48,942 nt of DNA from Bacteroides sp. SM23_62_1 (lineage in GTDB: Bacteria; Bacteroidota; Bacteroidia; Bacteroidales; SM23-62). Position numbers and translations under genes: made by a program. The stretch spans positions 1-48,942 of the forward strand of contig LJUQ01000004.1 in NCBI GenBank assembly GCA_001304505.1, given 5' to 3'. A model generated the notes under the pieces. The model saw only the letters and a program-made list of their open reading frames with translations. It had not been told where the DNA came from and did not search any database. Positions 1-9,541 of this stretch are shown in pieces (the stretch's first letter is position 1; every line of letters begins with the position of its first letter).

Positions 1-163
1 AAGGATGAATGAGGAAGGATGAATGAGGAAGGATGAATGAGGAAGGATGAATGATGGAATGATGGAATGATGGAATGATGGAATGATGGAATAATGGAAT
101 GATGGAATGATGGAATGATGGAATAATGGAATGATGGAATAATGGAATAATGGAATGATGGAG
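1..163. repeat. Simple tandem repeats at the window start
   Basis: The first ~52 bases are nearly four copies of a 14-bp unit (AAGGATGAATGAGG). They pass into about fourteen copies of an 8-bp unit (TGGAATGA, some TGGAATAA). The same 14-bp and TGGAAT-type words return at 48196-48276 and 48583-48942 and, briefly, at 20096-20136. No gene is visible. The location at the very edge suggests the assembly stopped inside a repeat. Confidence 0.9.
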
Positions 164-261
164 GATAAATGATGGTTTAGTGATAAATTGATATTGTGGT
201 ATTTGAGGAGTGAGGAATGTGAGAATTTGATCAACATCATGAAAATTGATGCAGTAATGAA

Positions 262-324
262 ATTGCGACAATTGTTACCATTGCGACCATTGCGACAATT
301 GTTACCATTGCTACTATTGTGACC
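262..324. repeat. 9-bp tandem repeat, seven copies
   Basis: Seven consecutive 9-bp units begin ATTG and end in AC plus one base (ATTGCGACA, ATTGTTACC, ATTGCGACC and so on). They form a roughly 27-bp higher-order period. The unit is unrelated to the TGGAATGA repeats just upstream. In the rest of 164-402 I see only AT-rich spacer ahead of tmk and no clear promoter. Confidence 0.85.
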
Positions 325-402
325 ATTACAGCAAGAGGGTATATTTATACATTGATTTCTCTTGAACAAGAAACTGTCTTTTAATCGTAAGTACCATATT
401 CA

Positions 403-1077
403 ATGAGATTCATTGTTATTGAAGGCCTGGATGGTTCCGGAAAGTCTACCCAGATAAAATTACTATCGAATTATCTGGAGAGAAGGGATTACTTGTATAA
501 ATATCTGCACTTTCCCAGGACAGAATCACCTGTCTATGGCGAGCTTATTGCCAGGTTCCTGAGGGGTGATTTTGGGAAGCTTGAAGCAGTTCACCCTTAT
601 CTTGTTGCTTTGATTTATGCCGGGGACAGGAATGATGCAAAAGAATTAATTAACGGATGGCTTCGGGATGACCATTATGTGATCGCTGACAGGTATGTGA
701 ATTCAAATATTGCCTTTCAGTGTGCAAAGCTGGGAAACAAGAGGGAGCGTGAAGAACTGAAAAATTGGATACTTCATCTTGAATATGACTATCATAAGAT
801 CCCACAACCTGACATCAGTCTGTTTCTGGATGTACCTTTTAACTTTACAGAAAAAAAATTGACTGTAAAAAGAACGGGCGATGATCGCAGGTATTTGAAC
901 GGACAAATGGATATTCATGAACAAAGCCTTGAATTTCAGAAAAGGGTGAGAGATATGTACCTTGAGATAACACAATCTGATCCCAAATTCATAAGAATCG
1001 ATTGCAACAATGGTGCCGATGGAATATTGCCCCAGGAAGAAATTTTTGAACGCATAATCGATCAACTAAAAATTTGA
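403..1077 (+). CDS. tmk: Thymidylate kinase (dTMP kinase)
   Basis: It phosphorylates dTMP to dTDP with ATP in the cytoplasm, the committed step of dTTP supply. The N-terminus carries the kinase P-loop GLDGSGKST (residues 8-16), and the DRYVNSNIAFQ segment near residue 98 matches the DRY/substrate-binding motif of the family. A basic lid region with KRTGDDRRYLNG follows near residue 155. At 224 residues it is slightly longer than the usual 205-215. The ATG start places the P-loop at the expected distance from the N-terminus. It is the first gene of a + strand run with tpiA; the 107-bp gap to the next gene means co-transcription is uncertain. No Shine-Dalgarno is visible, which is normal for Bacteroidota. 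Confidence 0.95.
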   Translation: MRFIVIEGLDGSGKSTQIKLLSNYLERRDYLYKYLHFPRTESPVYGELIARFLRGDFGKLEAVHPYLVALIYAGDRNDAKELINGWLRDDHYVIADRYVNSNIAFQCAKLGNKREREELKNWILHLEYDYHKIPQPDISLFLDVPFNFTEKKLTVKRTGDDRRYLNGQMDIHEQSLEFQKRVRDMYLEITQSDPKFIRIDCNNGADGILPQEEIFERIIDQLKI

Positions 1078-1184
1078 GTTTTAAGGTGTAGTCCGTTTAG
1101 TATACCCGCATACATAAGCTTAGTAATTTCTGAATAGGGTGTTACAGACTGTGAATGAATAGTAAAATATTAATTTAAATTTTC

Positions 1185-2420
1185 ATGAAAGTTATTAATC
1201 TCATCAGCAGGATCATTGTCGGTGCAGTTTTTGTTTTCTCCGGTTTTGTTAAAGCTGTTGATCCACTTGGTTCAACCTATAAATTTTCTGATTATTTCAG
1301 TGCATTTGGTATGGCATTTCTCAATCCGGTGGCACTTCCACTGGCCATCCTTCTTTCTTCCACCGAATTCCTGGTTGGTATTTCACTATTATTCGGATAC
1401 AGATACAGACTGGCTACCTGGATACTGGTAATTTTTATGTCATTTTTTACCGTATTAACATTGATACTGGCGATTACCAATCCGGTTTCCGATTGCGGAT
1501 GTTTTGGGGATGCTATTATCTTAACAAACTGGGAAACCTTTTTCAAAAATATCTGTCTCCTTCCTTTTGCGATTTTTATCTTTTTCTATCGCACTAAAAT
1601 AACAGCATTATATTCAGCGCTGAAAGAGTGGTTATTTGTTGCTCTATATGCAACGATCATTGTAATGCTGCAGTTTTACAGTCTTAGACATCTACCTCCT
1701 ATGGATTTCAGACCTTACAGCATAGGCACATATATACCTGACAAAATGATGATTCCTGAAGCTGCACCACTCGATGAATACAAGACCTATTTATACTATG
1801 AAAAAGATGGGAGGATAGAGGAATTTAATGAAGAGAATTACCCGTGGCAGGATACAACCTGGAAATTTGTTGAAAGCAAACATGTCCTGGTCAGGAAAGG
1901 ATATGAACCCCTTATCCATGATTTTACCATGTATGATGATGATGGATACGATCATATTGAAGCTATGCTGGCAGATAAAGGCTATACCTTTTTACTTGTT
2001 TCCCATAACCTGGCAAAAGCTGATATGAGTGGACTTGAGAAGGCTGATCTTCTGGCAACATCAGCGTATAATTATAATTATTCATTCTATTGCCTGACAG
2101 CTTCACCCAAACCGGAAATTGATGAAATCTCTTTATCACTTGGACTCCAGTATCCCTTTCTGACCTCGGATGAGATTGCTCTTAAAACCATCATAAGATC
2201 AAATCCCGGACTCCTTTTAATCAAGGAAGGAGTGATAGTAAATAAGTGGCATTACAGGGATTTTCCCGATCCTGAAGAATTGAACACCATCAATCTGTCA
2301 CAATCATTAACAAGGTTAAGAAAGGATAGTGAAAGGAGTACAGTTTTCTATTTTATAGCATTTCTATTCCTGGTGGCCCTTTCAATAAGGGTCTTATTTC
2401 CCGACCGTTCTCTGGAATAG
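1185..2420 (+). CDS. DoxX/MauE-like integral membrane protein (BT_3928-like)
   Basis: The N-terminal ~150 residues hold four predicted membrane segments with the DoxX-type start (about residues 5-25, SGFVKAVDPLGS just after). A CGCFGD motif after the third segment (about residue 103) resembles the cysteine pair of MauE/DoxX redox-linked membrane proteins. One further hydrophobic segment follows near residue 150. Then comes a soluble extracytoplasmic domain of ~200 residues, and a final membrane helix at about 386-405. The two-part plan matches a Bacteroidota family often annotated BT_3928. The CxC pair suggests a role in electron transfer or disulfide handling, but that is inference. It lies between tmk and tpiA on the same strand. 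Confidence 0.75.
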   Translation: MKVINLISRIIVGAVFVFSGFVKAVDPLGSTYKFSDYFSAFGMAFLNPVALPLAILLSSTEFLVGISLLFGYRYRLATWILVIFMSFFTVLTLILAITNPVSDCGCFGDAIILTNWETFFKNICLLPFAIFIFFYRTKITALYSALKEWLFVALYATIIVMLQFYSLRHLPPMDFRPYSIGTYIPDKMMIPEAAPLDEYKTYLYYEKDGRIEEFNEENYPWQDTTWKFVESKHVLVRKGYEPLIHDFTMYDDDGYDHIEAMLADKGYTFLLVSHNLAKADMSGLEKADLLATSAYNYNYSFYCLTASPKPEIDEISLSLGLQYPFLTSDEIALKTIIRSNPGLLLIKEGVIVNKWHYRDFPDPEELNTINLSQSLTRLRKDSERSTVFYFIAFLFLVALSIRVLFPDRSLE

Positions 2421-2534
2421 TATGGGAGGTTATAAATGTGACACTAATTAATTTTTCACACAATCATAGTATTTCATTAAATCAGTTAAATTATAATTTT
2501 GATATTTTAATAAACAAATCCAATACACCCTTAA

Positions 2535-3284
2535 ATGAGAAAAAAAATTGTTGCCGGTAACTGGAAAATGAATACCACAATAGATGAGGGTCTTCAGCTT
2601 GCCAGGGAAGTCAACCGGCTGGTGGATAATGATCCTGGTGATGTGCTTGTTATTGTTGCCCCACCATTTAGTCATCTTAGTGAAATTAAGAAAGTACTTT
2701 CAGTTGTTGCCCTTTCAGCACAGAACTGTGCTTCTGAGAACAGAGGAGCTTTTACAGGAGAAGTCTCAGCCGAAATGATTAAGTCAACCGGCGCAGAATA
2801 TGTGATCATCGGACATTCAGAACGCCGGACCCTTTTCAGGGAAGAGGATGAGATATTATTGAAAAAAGTTAAACTGGCCCTGGAGTCTGACCTGATTCCA
2901 ATATTCTGTTGCGGGGAAAAATTATCTGAACGGGAGCAAGGTAAGCATTTTATAACCGTTCAGGATCAACTTGCATCAACCCTTTTCATGCTTGAGGATA
3001 AGAATTTCAGGCAAATCATTATTGCTTATGAACCGGTATGGGCAATTGGAACAGGCCTTAATGCAACCCCGGAGCAGGCACAGGAGATGCATGAATTTAT
3101 CAGGAGATTAATCGGGCAACATTTTAATACGGATATTTCAGATGCTGCATCCATTCTGTATGGTGGTAGTTGTAAACCTTCAAATGCGAAAGAATTGTTT
3201 GATAATCCTGATGTTGATGGAGGACTGATCGGTGGAGCATCACTCAATGCAAATGACTTTTTTGCTATTGTCAAATCAATCTGA
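2535..3284 (+). CDS. tpiA: Triosephosphate isomerase
   Basis: It interconverts dihydroxyacetone phosphate and glyceraldehyde 3-phosphate in glycolysis and gluconeogenesis. All three active-site blocks are present: GNWKMN with the catalytic Lys at residue 11, IIGHSERR with the electrophilic His near residue 95, and AYEPVWAIGTG with the catalytic Glu near 166, the last running into the mobile loop 6. The C-terminal phosphate-binding stretch (LYGGSCKPSN and GLIGGASL) is intact. The length of 249 residues is standard. The gene ends 26 bp before a GTG-started ORF on the same strand, so the two probably share a transcript. Confidence 0.97.
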   Translation: MRKKIVAGNWKMNTTIDEGLQLAREVNRLVDNDPGDVLVIVAPPFSHLSEIKKVLSVVALSAQNCASENRGAFTGEVSAEMIKSTGAEYVIIGHSERRTLFREEDEILLKKVKLALESDLIPIFCCGEKLSEREQGKHFITVQDQLASTLFMLEDKNFRQIIIAYEPVWAIGTGLNATPEQAQEMHEFIRRLIGQHFNTDISDAASILYGGSCKPSNAKELFDNPDVDGGLIGGASLNANDFFAIVKSI

Positions 3285-3310
3285 GTTAACATAACTTATT
3301 TATTTTAAGA

Positions 3311-6300
3311 GTGAAAAAAATAATCTTTCTGCTTTTTTTAATCATAGCCGGATGGCAGATGACTTCTTCCCAGGTGGTATCAAATTTCTCCTCTGATCCG
3401 GGTAAGTATACAGCGGAACTTCGGAGTTTTATGGAGACTGCCCTAACAGATGAAGATGACCTGATACTGGGTAATTTCACAACTGCATGGGACAGCGGGA
3501 TGGTGTCTGTGGATGAGAAAAATGAAATAATCCTTCTGTCAAATAAACTGCTTCGCAAAAATGCCCGTCCTAAACCTCATTTCATTCTCTTCATTGTAAA
3601 CCTCAATTTATTATGGGAAAGCTCGCAGAGTGAGGAGAGTTATAGTGCCTGGAAACAAGGACTCGAATACCTGGCGGATAATCAGAGCATGCAGATTACT
3701 GAGATAAATAACTATTTACAGGCCACTTATAACCTCTTCCGGAAAAACATTCTCAATCAGTCAACATCCACCCAATGGATAGCCAGTCAGCCGGAGTTTT
3801 ATTTTGAATTTAAAGATTCCATGCGGATTATTTTCAAAACCACAACCATAACATGTAAGTTCCTCCGGGACAGTATCAAAATATATGAAACGGAAGGGAT
3901 TTTTGCTCCATTTACACAGACCTGGTCGGGAAAAGGAGGTATTGTAACCTGGGAAAGATCCGGTTTCCCCAGGGATCAGGTCTATGTTGAATTGGGAAAA
4001 TATAATATTAATTTGAGATTGTCAGAGTATCTTGCTGATTCAGTTACCTTTTACAATACGATGTATTTCGATTTCAGCATGCACGGAAGGCTGGAAGAAA
4101 AGGTAGAATCATACAATTCTCCTGACAATGTTCATTATCCCAGGTTCATTTCTTATCGGGATAATTATATTGTCAATAACATATTTCCCAACATAAATTT
4201 CAGAGGTGGGTTATCCATGCTTGGGTCGGATCTGATTGGCTCAGGGACAAAAACCAGGAAGGCAAGATTATCATTCCTCAGGAATGATTCCATCAAACTT
4301 ATTGCTCAATCAGAGAATTTTGCTTTTCGTCCTAACAGGCTATCGGGTGCTGGTGTCGAAGTATCAATTCCTATCGGGACAGATTCAATTTATCATCCCC
4401 ACCTGGGTATGAATTATTTTCAGGAGGATAATATAATTTCACTATACAGAAGCGAGGATTTCCAGTCCCGGTCACCTTATTATAATAATTACCACAGGAT
4501 TGAAATGAACTTTGATCAGCTTCGCTGGAAGCTTGATGAAAACCGGATCCTGTTTAAATCAAGGGAAGGTGCCGCTTCAGGAATGGCTAATTTTCAATCG
4601 GATAATCTTTTTGATGCCCAGTTATATGCCAGGTTACAGGGTATCGATGAAGAAAATCCGTTAACCATTCTGCGGCGATTTTCAGAACAACAATTTTCGG
4701 TATCATTCAAAGGGGCTGATTTTGCCAGGTTCATGAGAACCCGCCCCAATCAGGCACAACAAATACTTAAGAGACTCTCAACCCTCGGATTCATTATTTA
4801 TGATCTGGAAGATGACATTGTCACTACCCGGCAAAAATTATATGACTGGGTGTATGCCAGTGTGGATTATATTGATTATGACGTTATTAACTTCATATCA
4901 GAGACACATTCCCCCTTGGAAAATGCAAGCCTTGACCTGTCGACATATGATTTAACCATTAACGGCATTCCGGTCATCAGACTGAGCAATGCTCAGAATG
5001 TTGCCATTTTTCCTGAAAGTGCCAGTATTATTCTTAAAAGAAACAGAAGTTTTCAGTTTAATGGTGTTATTGCTGCAGGCTTGTTTAACTTTCATGGTAA
5101 AAAATTCTTTTTCGATTACCAGGATTTCAAACTTGATCTGCAGGATATCGATTCACTTTCCTTAAGAGTCAGATCTGAAGATATGGATGCATATGGCAGA
5201 GCTACCCTGCTGAATATTCAAAGTATTATTGAAAATATGACGGGTGAACTTCTGATTGACCAGCCGGATAATAAGTCAGGGCGAAAAAATTACCCGCATT
5301 ACCCGGTATTTACAAGTAAGGAAAACTCATTTGTGTATTATGATGATCCTGATATTCAGGGAGGCGTATATGAAAAAGACCGTTTTTATTTCGAAATATT
5401 CCCGTTCACCTTCGACAGTCTGGATAATTTTTCCACCAAGGGCTTACGGTTGGATGGCCGCTTTGTATCTGCCGATATATTCCCACCTTTTGAGCAAACA
5501 CTTATAGTTCAGAATGATAATTCTCTGGGATTCAAATATATTACGGAGCCTGACGGAATGGAGCTGTATGGTGGAAAGGGTCAGTATTATGATCACCTGG
5601 AAATGAGCAACCGGGGATTAATCGGCTCCGGATGGTTCGATTATCTTACTTCAACCGGAAAATCAGATAATATTATGTTTCACCCGGATAGTATGTTCGC
5701 TACGCTCTCTGAATTTGAAATCAATCAACAGCTTGCAGGGGTTCAATTCCCTGAAGTAAACTCAAGAAATAACAATGTAGTATTTTATCCATATGAAGAT
5801 CAATTAGTTGTTGAACAGGGTACTCAGCCGTTCACGATCCTGAATGATAGCACTTATCTGGATGGTGACCTGCTGCTCACCTCTTCAGGGCTTATAGGTT
5901 CTGGCAAAATGGAGCTGACAAATTCTGTTTTAACGTCAGATGAGTTTACCTATACCGCCTATATGTTTAATGCAGATACAGCAGATTTCAAACTAAAATC
6001 GCTCCATACCGACGGTTTTACCCTTGTTACAGATAATGTAAATGCACATGTTGATTTTGAAAGCCGGTCAGGTTTATTCAGAAAAAATGAAGAATCCACG
6101 CTCGTTGAGTTTCCTGAAAATAAATATATCAGTCATCTTGATCTCTTTATCTGGGATATGGATGAAACACTACTGGAAATGTTAGCCAGTACAAGTCAAG
6201 AAGGACCACCGGAGGTATATACAGATATCTATGGAGAGGAAAACCTTATCGGACCAAGATATATATCTATCGATCCATTGCAGGATTCGCTGAGTTTTGT

Positions 6301-7786
6301 ATCCACCAAGACCTTGTACGACTATCGGCAGAATCTGATCCTTGCATCGAATGTAACATTTATAAAGGTTGCCGATGCTTATATATATCCAAAAGATGGG
6401 GAAGTAATTGTTAAACCGGATGGTTATCTGCAAAAACTCGAAGAATCGCAAATCCTGGCTAACCGACAATCAAGGCTTCATACAATTTACGGTGCATGGG
6501 TGGAAATACAGGGTAAGCTCAAATATAATGGAGGCGGGGATTATGATTATATTGATGAAACAGGTGACAAACAGATTATTTTCTTCGATGATATCCAGGT
6601 TGATAATTCGTTGAATACCATTGCATCGGGAATGATTGACGAAACACAGGAATTCACTTTAAACCCATATTTTGGTTACCATGGCAAGGTCACCCTGCTC
6701 GCACCCAATCCATTTCTTACTTTTAACGGGGGTGTGAAAATATTCCATGAGTGTGAGGAGCTCGAACAAAACTATTTCAAATTTGAATCTGAAATTAATC
6801 CTGAAGAAATCTATATACCTGTCCCGGATCAGCCTTTCGATATTAATATGAATAGTATTTATTCCGGAATTTTTATCACACGTGATTCTTCTCATATATA
6901 TCCTTCTTTTTTCAGTAAGAAGAAGTTACCCAGTGACAGGTATATTATCACCGCAGATGGTTATTTATTTTATGATAAGGAATCAGAAGAATACAAGATC
7001 GCCAGTATGGAGAAGCTGCATAATTATAATTTGCCTGGTAACTGGCTGCAGCTCCCCCGGACAGATTGTATTGAATATGGTGAAGGAGATATTGATCTGG
7101 TAATTCGACTGGGACAGGTGAGCCTTTCCTCGGTTGGAGATGTGGAACATAATATGGCAACTGGGGAATCGAAGCTTGGAGCTATCATTGCCATGGATTT
7201 CTTTATGTCTGACCAGGCTTTTCTTATCATGTCGCAGGAAATTGATAGCCTTCAGGGACTTGAACCTTTTGATCTGATTGACGGGGCATATGTGAAACGG
7301 ATCTCAGAAATAATTAGCAGGGATCAGACTGAAGCACTCCAGGCAGACCTGGGATTGTATGGTGCGTATCAGGAACTACCGGAAGAACTTAAACATACCT
7401 TATTCTTTTCCAGGGTAGATCTTATATGGAACCAGGAAACCAGGTCCTATCGATCAACCGGAAAAATTGGAATAGGAAATATTAATGGCCACCAGATTCA
7501 TAAAATGGTGGATGGGTATATGGAATTATCGAAGCGGCGTAGTGGTGATCTTTTTGATCTTTATTTACAACTCGACAGGACCACCTGGTATTATATTGGT
7601 TATACACGCGGTGTCCTGCATGTTCTATCATCAAACAGGGAGTTTAACATGGCCATCAATAATATGAAGACAAGTCAACGGCAATTGAAGACAAAGCGTA
7701 ATGAAGAACCGTATATTTTCGTTATTACCACAGCGCAAAAAAGAGATATGTTCCTGAGAAGTTTCCTTGAAGAAAGCGAAGAGTAG
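3311..7786 (+). CDS. Very large secreted protein of unknown function
   Basis: I do not recognise a named function. The GTG start gives a clean Sec signal peptide (MKKIIFLLFLIIAGW, cut likely after TSSQ), so the 1491-residue product should enter the periplasm or outer membrane; no lipobox or C-terminal sorting domain is evident. Imperfect internal repeats occur: GLIGSG followed by a short beta-like stretch appears near residue 770 and again near 860, and a related LIGSG lies near 310. The rest looks like long beta-rich sequence with many aromatic and acidic residues. The reading frame is intact. It follows tpiA by 26 bp. Similar giant exported proteins of unknown role are common in Bacteroidota, but I cannot name the family. 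Confidence 0.8.
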   Translation: MKKIIFLLFLIIAGWQMTSSQVVSNFSSDPGKYTAELRSFMETALTDEDDLILGNFTTAWDSGMVSVDEKNEIILLSNKLLRKNARPKPHFILFIVNLNLLWESSQSEESYSAWKQGLEYLADNQSMQITEINNYLQATYNLFRKNILNQSTSTQWIASQPEFYFEFKDSMRIIFKTTTITCKFLRDSIKIYETEGIFAPFTQTWSGKGGIVTWERSGFPRDQVYVELGKYNINLRLSEYLADSVTFYNTMYFDFSMHGRLEEKVESYNSPDNVHYPRFISYRDNYIVNNIFPNINFRGGLSMLGSDLIGSGTKTRKARLSFLRNDSIKLIAQSENFAFRPNRLSGAGVEVSIPIGTDSIYHPHLGMNYFQEDNIISLYRSEDFQSRSPYYNNYHRIEMNFDQLRWKLDENRILFKSREGAASGMANFQSDNLFDAQLYARLQGIDEENPLTILRRFSEQQFSVSFKGADFARFMRTRPNQAQQILKRLSTLGFIIYDLEDDIVTTRQKLYDWVYASVDYIDYDVINFISETHSPLENASLDLSTYDLTINGIPVIRLSNAQNVAIFPESASIILKRNRSFQFNGVIAAGLFNFHGKKFFFDYQDFKLDLQDIDSLSLRVRSEDMDAYGRATLLNIQSIIENMTGELLIDQPDNKSGRKNYPHYPVFTSKENSFVYYDDPDIQGGVYEKDRFYFEIFPFTFDSLDNFSTKGLRLDGRFVSADIFPPFEQTLIVQNDNSLGFKYITEPDGMELYGGKGQYYDHLEMSNRGLIGSGWFDYLTSTGKSDNIMFHPDSMFATLSEFEINQQLAGVQFPEVNSRNNNVVFYPYEDQLVVEQGTQPFTILNDSTYLDGDLLLTSSGLIGSGKMELTNSVLTSDEFTYTAYMFNADTADFKLKSLHTDGFTLVTDNVNAHVDFESRSGLFRKNEESTLVEFPENKYISHLDLFIWDMDETLLEMLASTSQEGPPEVYTDIYGEENLIGPRYISIDPLQDSLSFVSTKTLYDYRQNLILASNVTFIKVADAYIYPKDGEVIVKPDGYLQKLEESQILANRQSRLHTIYGAWVEIQGKLKYNGGGDYDYIDETGDKQIIFFDDIQVDNSLNTIASGMIDETQEFTLNPYFGYHGKVTLLAPNPFLTFNGGVKIFHECEELEQNYFKFESEINPEEIYIPVPDQPFDINMNSIYSGIFITRDSSHIYPSFFSKKKLPSDRYIITADGYLFYDKESEEYKIASMEKLHNYNLPGNWLQLPRTDCIEYGEGDIDLVIRLGQVSLSSVGDVEHNMATGESKLGAIIAMDFFMSDQAFLIMSQEIDSLQGLEPFDLIDGAYVKRISEIISRDQTEALQADLGLYGAYQELPEELKHTLFFSRVDLIWNQETRSYRSTGKIGIGNINGHQIHKMVDGYMELSKRRSGDLFDLYLQLDRTTWYYIGYTRGVLHVLSSNREFNMAINNMKTSQRQLKTKRNEEPYIFVITTAQKRDMFLRSFLEESEE

Positions 7787-7788
7787 TA

Positions 7789-8289
7789 TTATTTTAATCC
7801 CCGTTTTCCCAACTCGATAACCTCAAGATTCCGGATATCGGTTTCCTCAATCACAAACCTGAGGACTGTCCTGGTCTGATGAAGACCGGATTGTCCGGCA
7901 GCACCGGGATTCATGTACAGCATATCATACTTCCTGTCATACATTACTTTCAGAATATGTGAGTGGCCACAAATAAATAATCGTGGTGGACCATTCTCAA
8001 GCATGCTTAAGATATTTCTTTCATATTTCCCCGGTCTTCCTCCGATATGGGTAATCCAGACGCTGATTTGCTCACAATCAAAGATCTGAAATTTTGGATA
8101 TTGCTGACGAATATCATGTCCGTCAATATTACCTGTTACTGCCCTCAGAGGTTTAAGCAATGATAATTGATGAGCTGTCTCGAGGGTTCCTATATCCCCA
8201 GCATGCCAGATCTCATCCACCCCGACGAATATCTCAGATAAACGGGGATCGAGGTAGCCATGTGTGTCCGATAATAATCCTATTTTCAT
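7789..8289 (-). CDS. YfcE/MJ0936-type metallophosphoesterase
   Basis: This small calcineurin-like phosphoesterase has the five metal-binding blocks in order: SDTHG at residues 7-11, HAGDIG near 30, GNIDGHD near 54, a THIGG block near 80, and CGHSH near 105. An NPGA(A)G closing motif lies near 126. The family includes phosphodiesterases with two metal ions (Mn or Ni) and broad in vitro activity; the physiological substrate is unknown. At 166 residues it is of normal length for the YfcE group. It is convergent with the 1491-residue gene, ending 3 bp from it, and divergent from rsmE. Confidence 0.9.
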   Translation of the reverse strand: MKIGLLSDTHGYLDPRLSEIFVGVDEIWHAGDIGTLETAHQLSLLKPLRAVTGNIDGHDIRQQYPKFQIFDCEQISVWITHIGGRPGKYERNILSMLENGPPRLFICGHSHILKVMYDRKYDMLYMNPGAAGQSGLHQTRTVLRFVIEETDIRNLEVIELGKRGLK

Positions 8290-8465
8290 GAGTTATGTGT
8301 TTCTCACGATATACAGCGAAAATAGTGATAATTCTGTTCCTTTACTGCCCCGTTGCATATCAATAATTTCAATATAGGCAGATAAGTTATGAAATGATTT
8401 AAAAAAATCCGGTTCATTCATGTATCATTCCATAAATGATTTAATTTAGGGTAAAATATTCAGTC

Positions 8466-9173
8466 ATGCATTTTTTTTTCCTGCCTGCTATTACCGGTGA
8501 AGAGGTAACATTAAGCCCTGAAGAATCGAGACATTGTATCAGTGTACTGAGGTGCAAAAAGAACGATCAAATCAGACTCATTAATGGGGAAGGTGTTCTG
8601 GCAAATGCGGTCATATTAAAACCTGATACGACGGGAACAAAAGTAAGGGTAATTGAAAAAATCGTTGATTACAGGAAACGAAATAATCATCTTCATATAG
8701 CAATTGCTCCGACAAAAAAAGCGGACCGGTTCGAATGGTTTCTGGAGAAGGCAACTGAGATTGGGATTGATGAAATAACCCCCCTGATATGTTCAAGATC
8801 AGAGCGCCCGCGCATCAATATGGAAAGGGCCTCCAGAATAATCATCGGGGCAATGAAGCAATCACAACGGGCATTCCTTCCGAAACTTAATCCTTTGCAG
8901 GACTTTCGAAGTTTTATCACGGATAATAGATGTAAATCAAAGATTATTACACATTGCAATTCACAGGCCCTTCCACGTATCGCAAAATCTCTAATTCCAA
9001 TTACTCCTGTGGCAATAATGGTTGGCCCGGAGGGAGATTTCACCATGGAAGAGGTCAATCAGGCAACCATTCAAGGATTCAGGGCAGCCAGCCTGGGTGG
9101 TTTTGTTTACAGAACAGAAACTGCCGGAATCATGGCCTGTCACCTGTTTAATCTCATTTATGATCAATTATAA
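8466..9173 (+). CDS. rsmE: 16S rRNA m3U1498 methyltransferase RsmE
   Basis: This is a SPOUT-class methyltransferase that methylates N3 of U1498 in 16S rRNA using S-adenosylmethionine. The N-terminal PUA-like region has the typical HCISVLRCKKNDQIRLINGEG stretch (about residues 23-43). The central block EKATEIGIDEITPLICSRSE (near residues 95-115) and the C-terminal knot motif MVGPEGDFTMEE (near 186-197) are family hallmarks. SLGGFVYRTETA near 215 forms the SAM-binding turn. The length of 235 residues is as expected. A strong hairpin terminator overlaps its stop codon. Confidence 0.95.
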   Translation: MHFFFLPAITGEEVTLSPEESRHCISVLRCKKNDQIRLINGEGVLANAVILKPDTTGTKVRVIEKIVDYRKRNNHLHIAIAPTKKADRFEWFLEKATEIGIDEITPLICSRSERPRINMERASRIIIGAMKQSQRAFLPKLNPLQDFRSFITDNRCKSKIITHCNSQALPRIAKSLIPITPVAIMVGPEGDFTMEEVNQATIQGFRAASLGGFVYRTETAGIMACHLFNLIYDQL

Positions 9174-9210
9174 AAATGGCTGCCTGTTCAATATCCAAGC
9201 AGCCATTTTT
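9172..9210. terminator. Bidirectional intrinsic terminator after rsmE
   Basis: A 12-bp perfect stem (AAAAATGGCTGC paired with GCAGCCATTTTT) encloses a 15-nt loop and carries A/T tracts on both flanks. It sits between the convergent rsmE and the small minus-strand ORF, so it can serve both. Confidence 0.85.
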
Positions 9211-9237
9211 GATTGACATTCAATTTTTTTTGATTTC

Positions 9238-9432
9238 TTAAAGCTGACTAATCTGGGTCATTATTTTTTTTACAATATCCTGATCAACCTCATAAAGAAG
9301 ATTGTCAAGAAAATCCCATACTTCCCGGTACTCAGCACCTTCTTTTTTTATAATCGGATCTAAATCAATAAGTTTTTCCTCATAACTCTCCAGATTGTCA
9401 CAAATGTAGAGGAGCGTAGAGATTTTCACCAT
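9238..9432 (-). CDS. Small protein of unknown function next to the ECF sigma gene
   Basis: A 64-residue ORF starts at ATG 9432; an in-frame TTG two codons upstream is less likely. It has no membrane segment or signal peptide. The sequence is acidic and helix-prone, with YEEKLIDLDPIIKKEG in the middle and a VDQDIVKKIM tail. It lies 109 bp downstream of the sigma factor gene on the same strand and ends at the shared bidirectional terminator, so it may be co-transcribed. Lack of a membrane helix argues against a typical ECF anti-sigma factor. It could still be a small regulator or a conserved orphan. Confidence 0.55.
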   Translation of the reverse strand: MVKISTLLYICDNLESYEEKLIDLDPIIKKEGAEYREVWDFLDNLLYEVDQDIVKKIMTQISQL

Positions 9433-9541
9433 AGGCAATTTTAGGGATCGTTAAACATATTATGTTAACGGTTTATGAAAAAAAAAATTATTCGGAAGTA
9501 TAAAAATTTTAAAAAGTTGTACACTCTCTCAACTAAAACAA

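Noticed and set aside
2494-2501. TAATTTTG as a promoter of tpiA
   Set aside because: It matches TAnnTTTG, but the stretch is very AT-rich and no TTTG lies at -33, so chance is a sufficient explanation.
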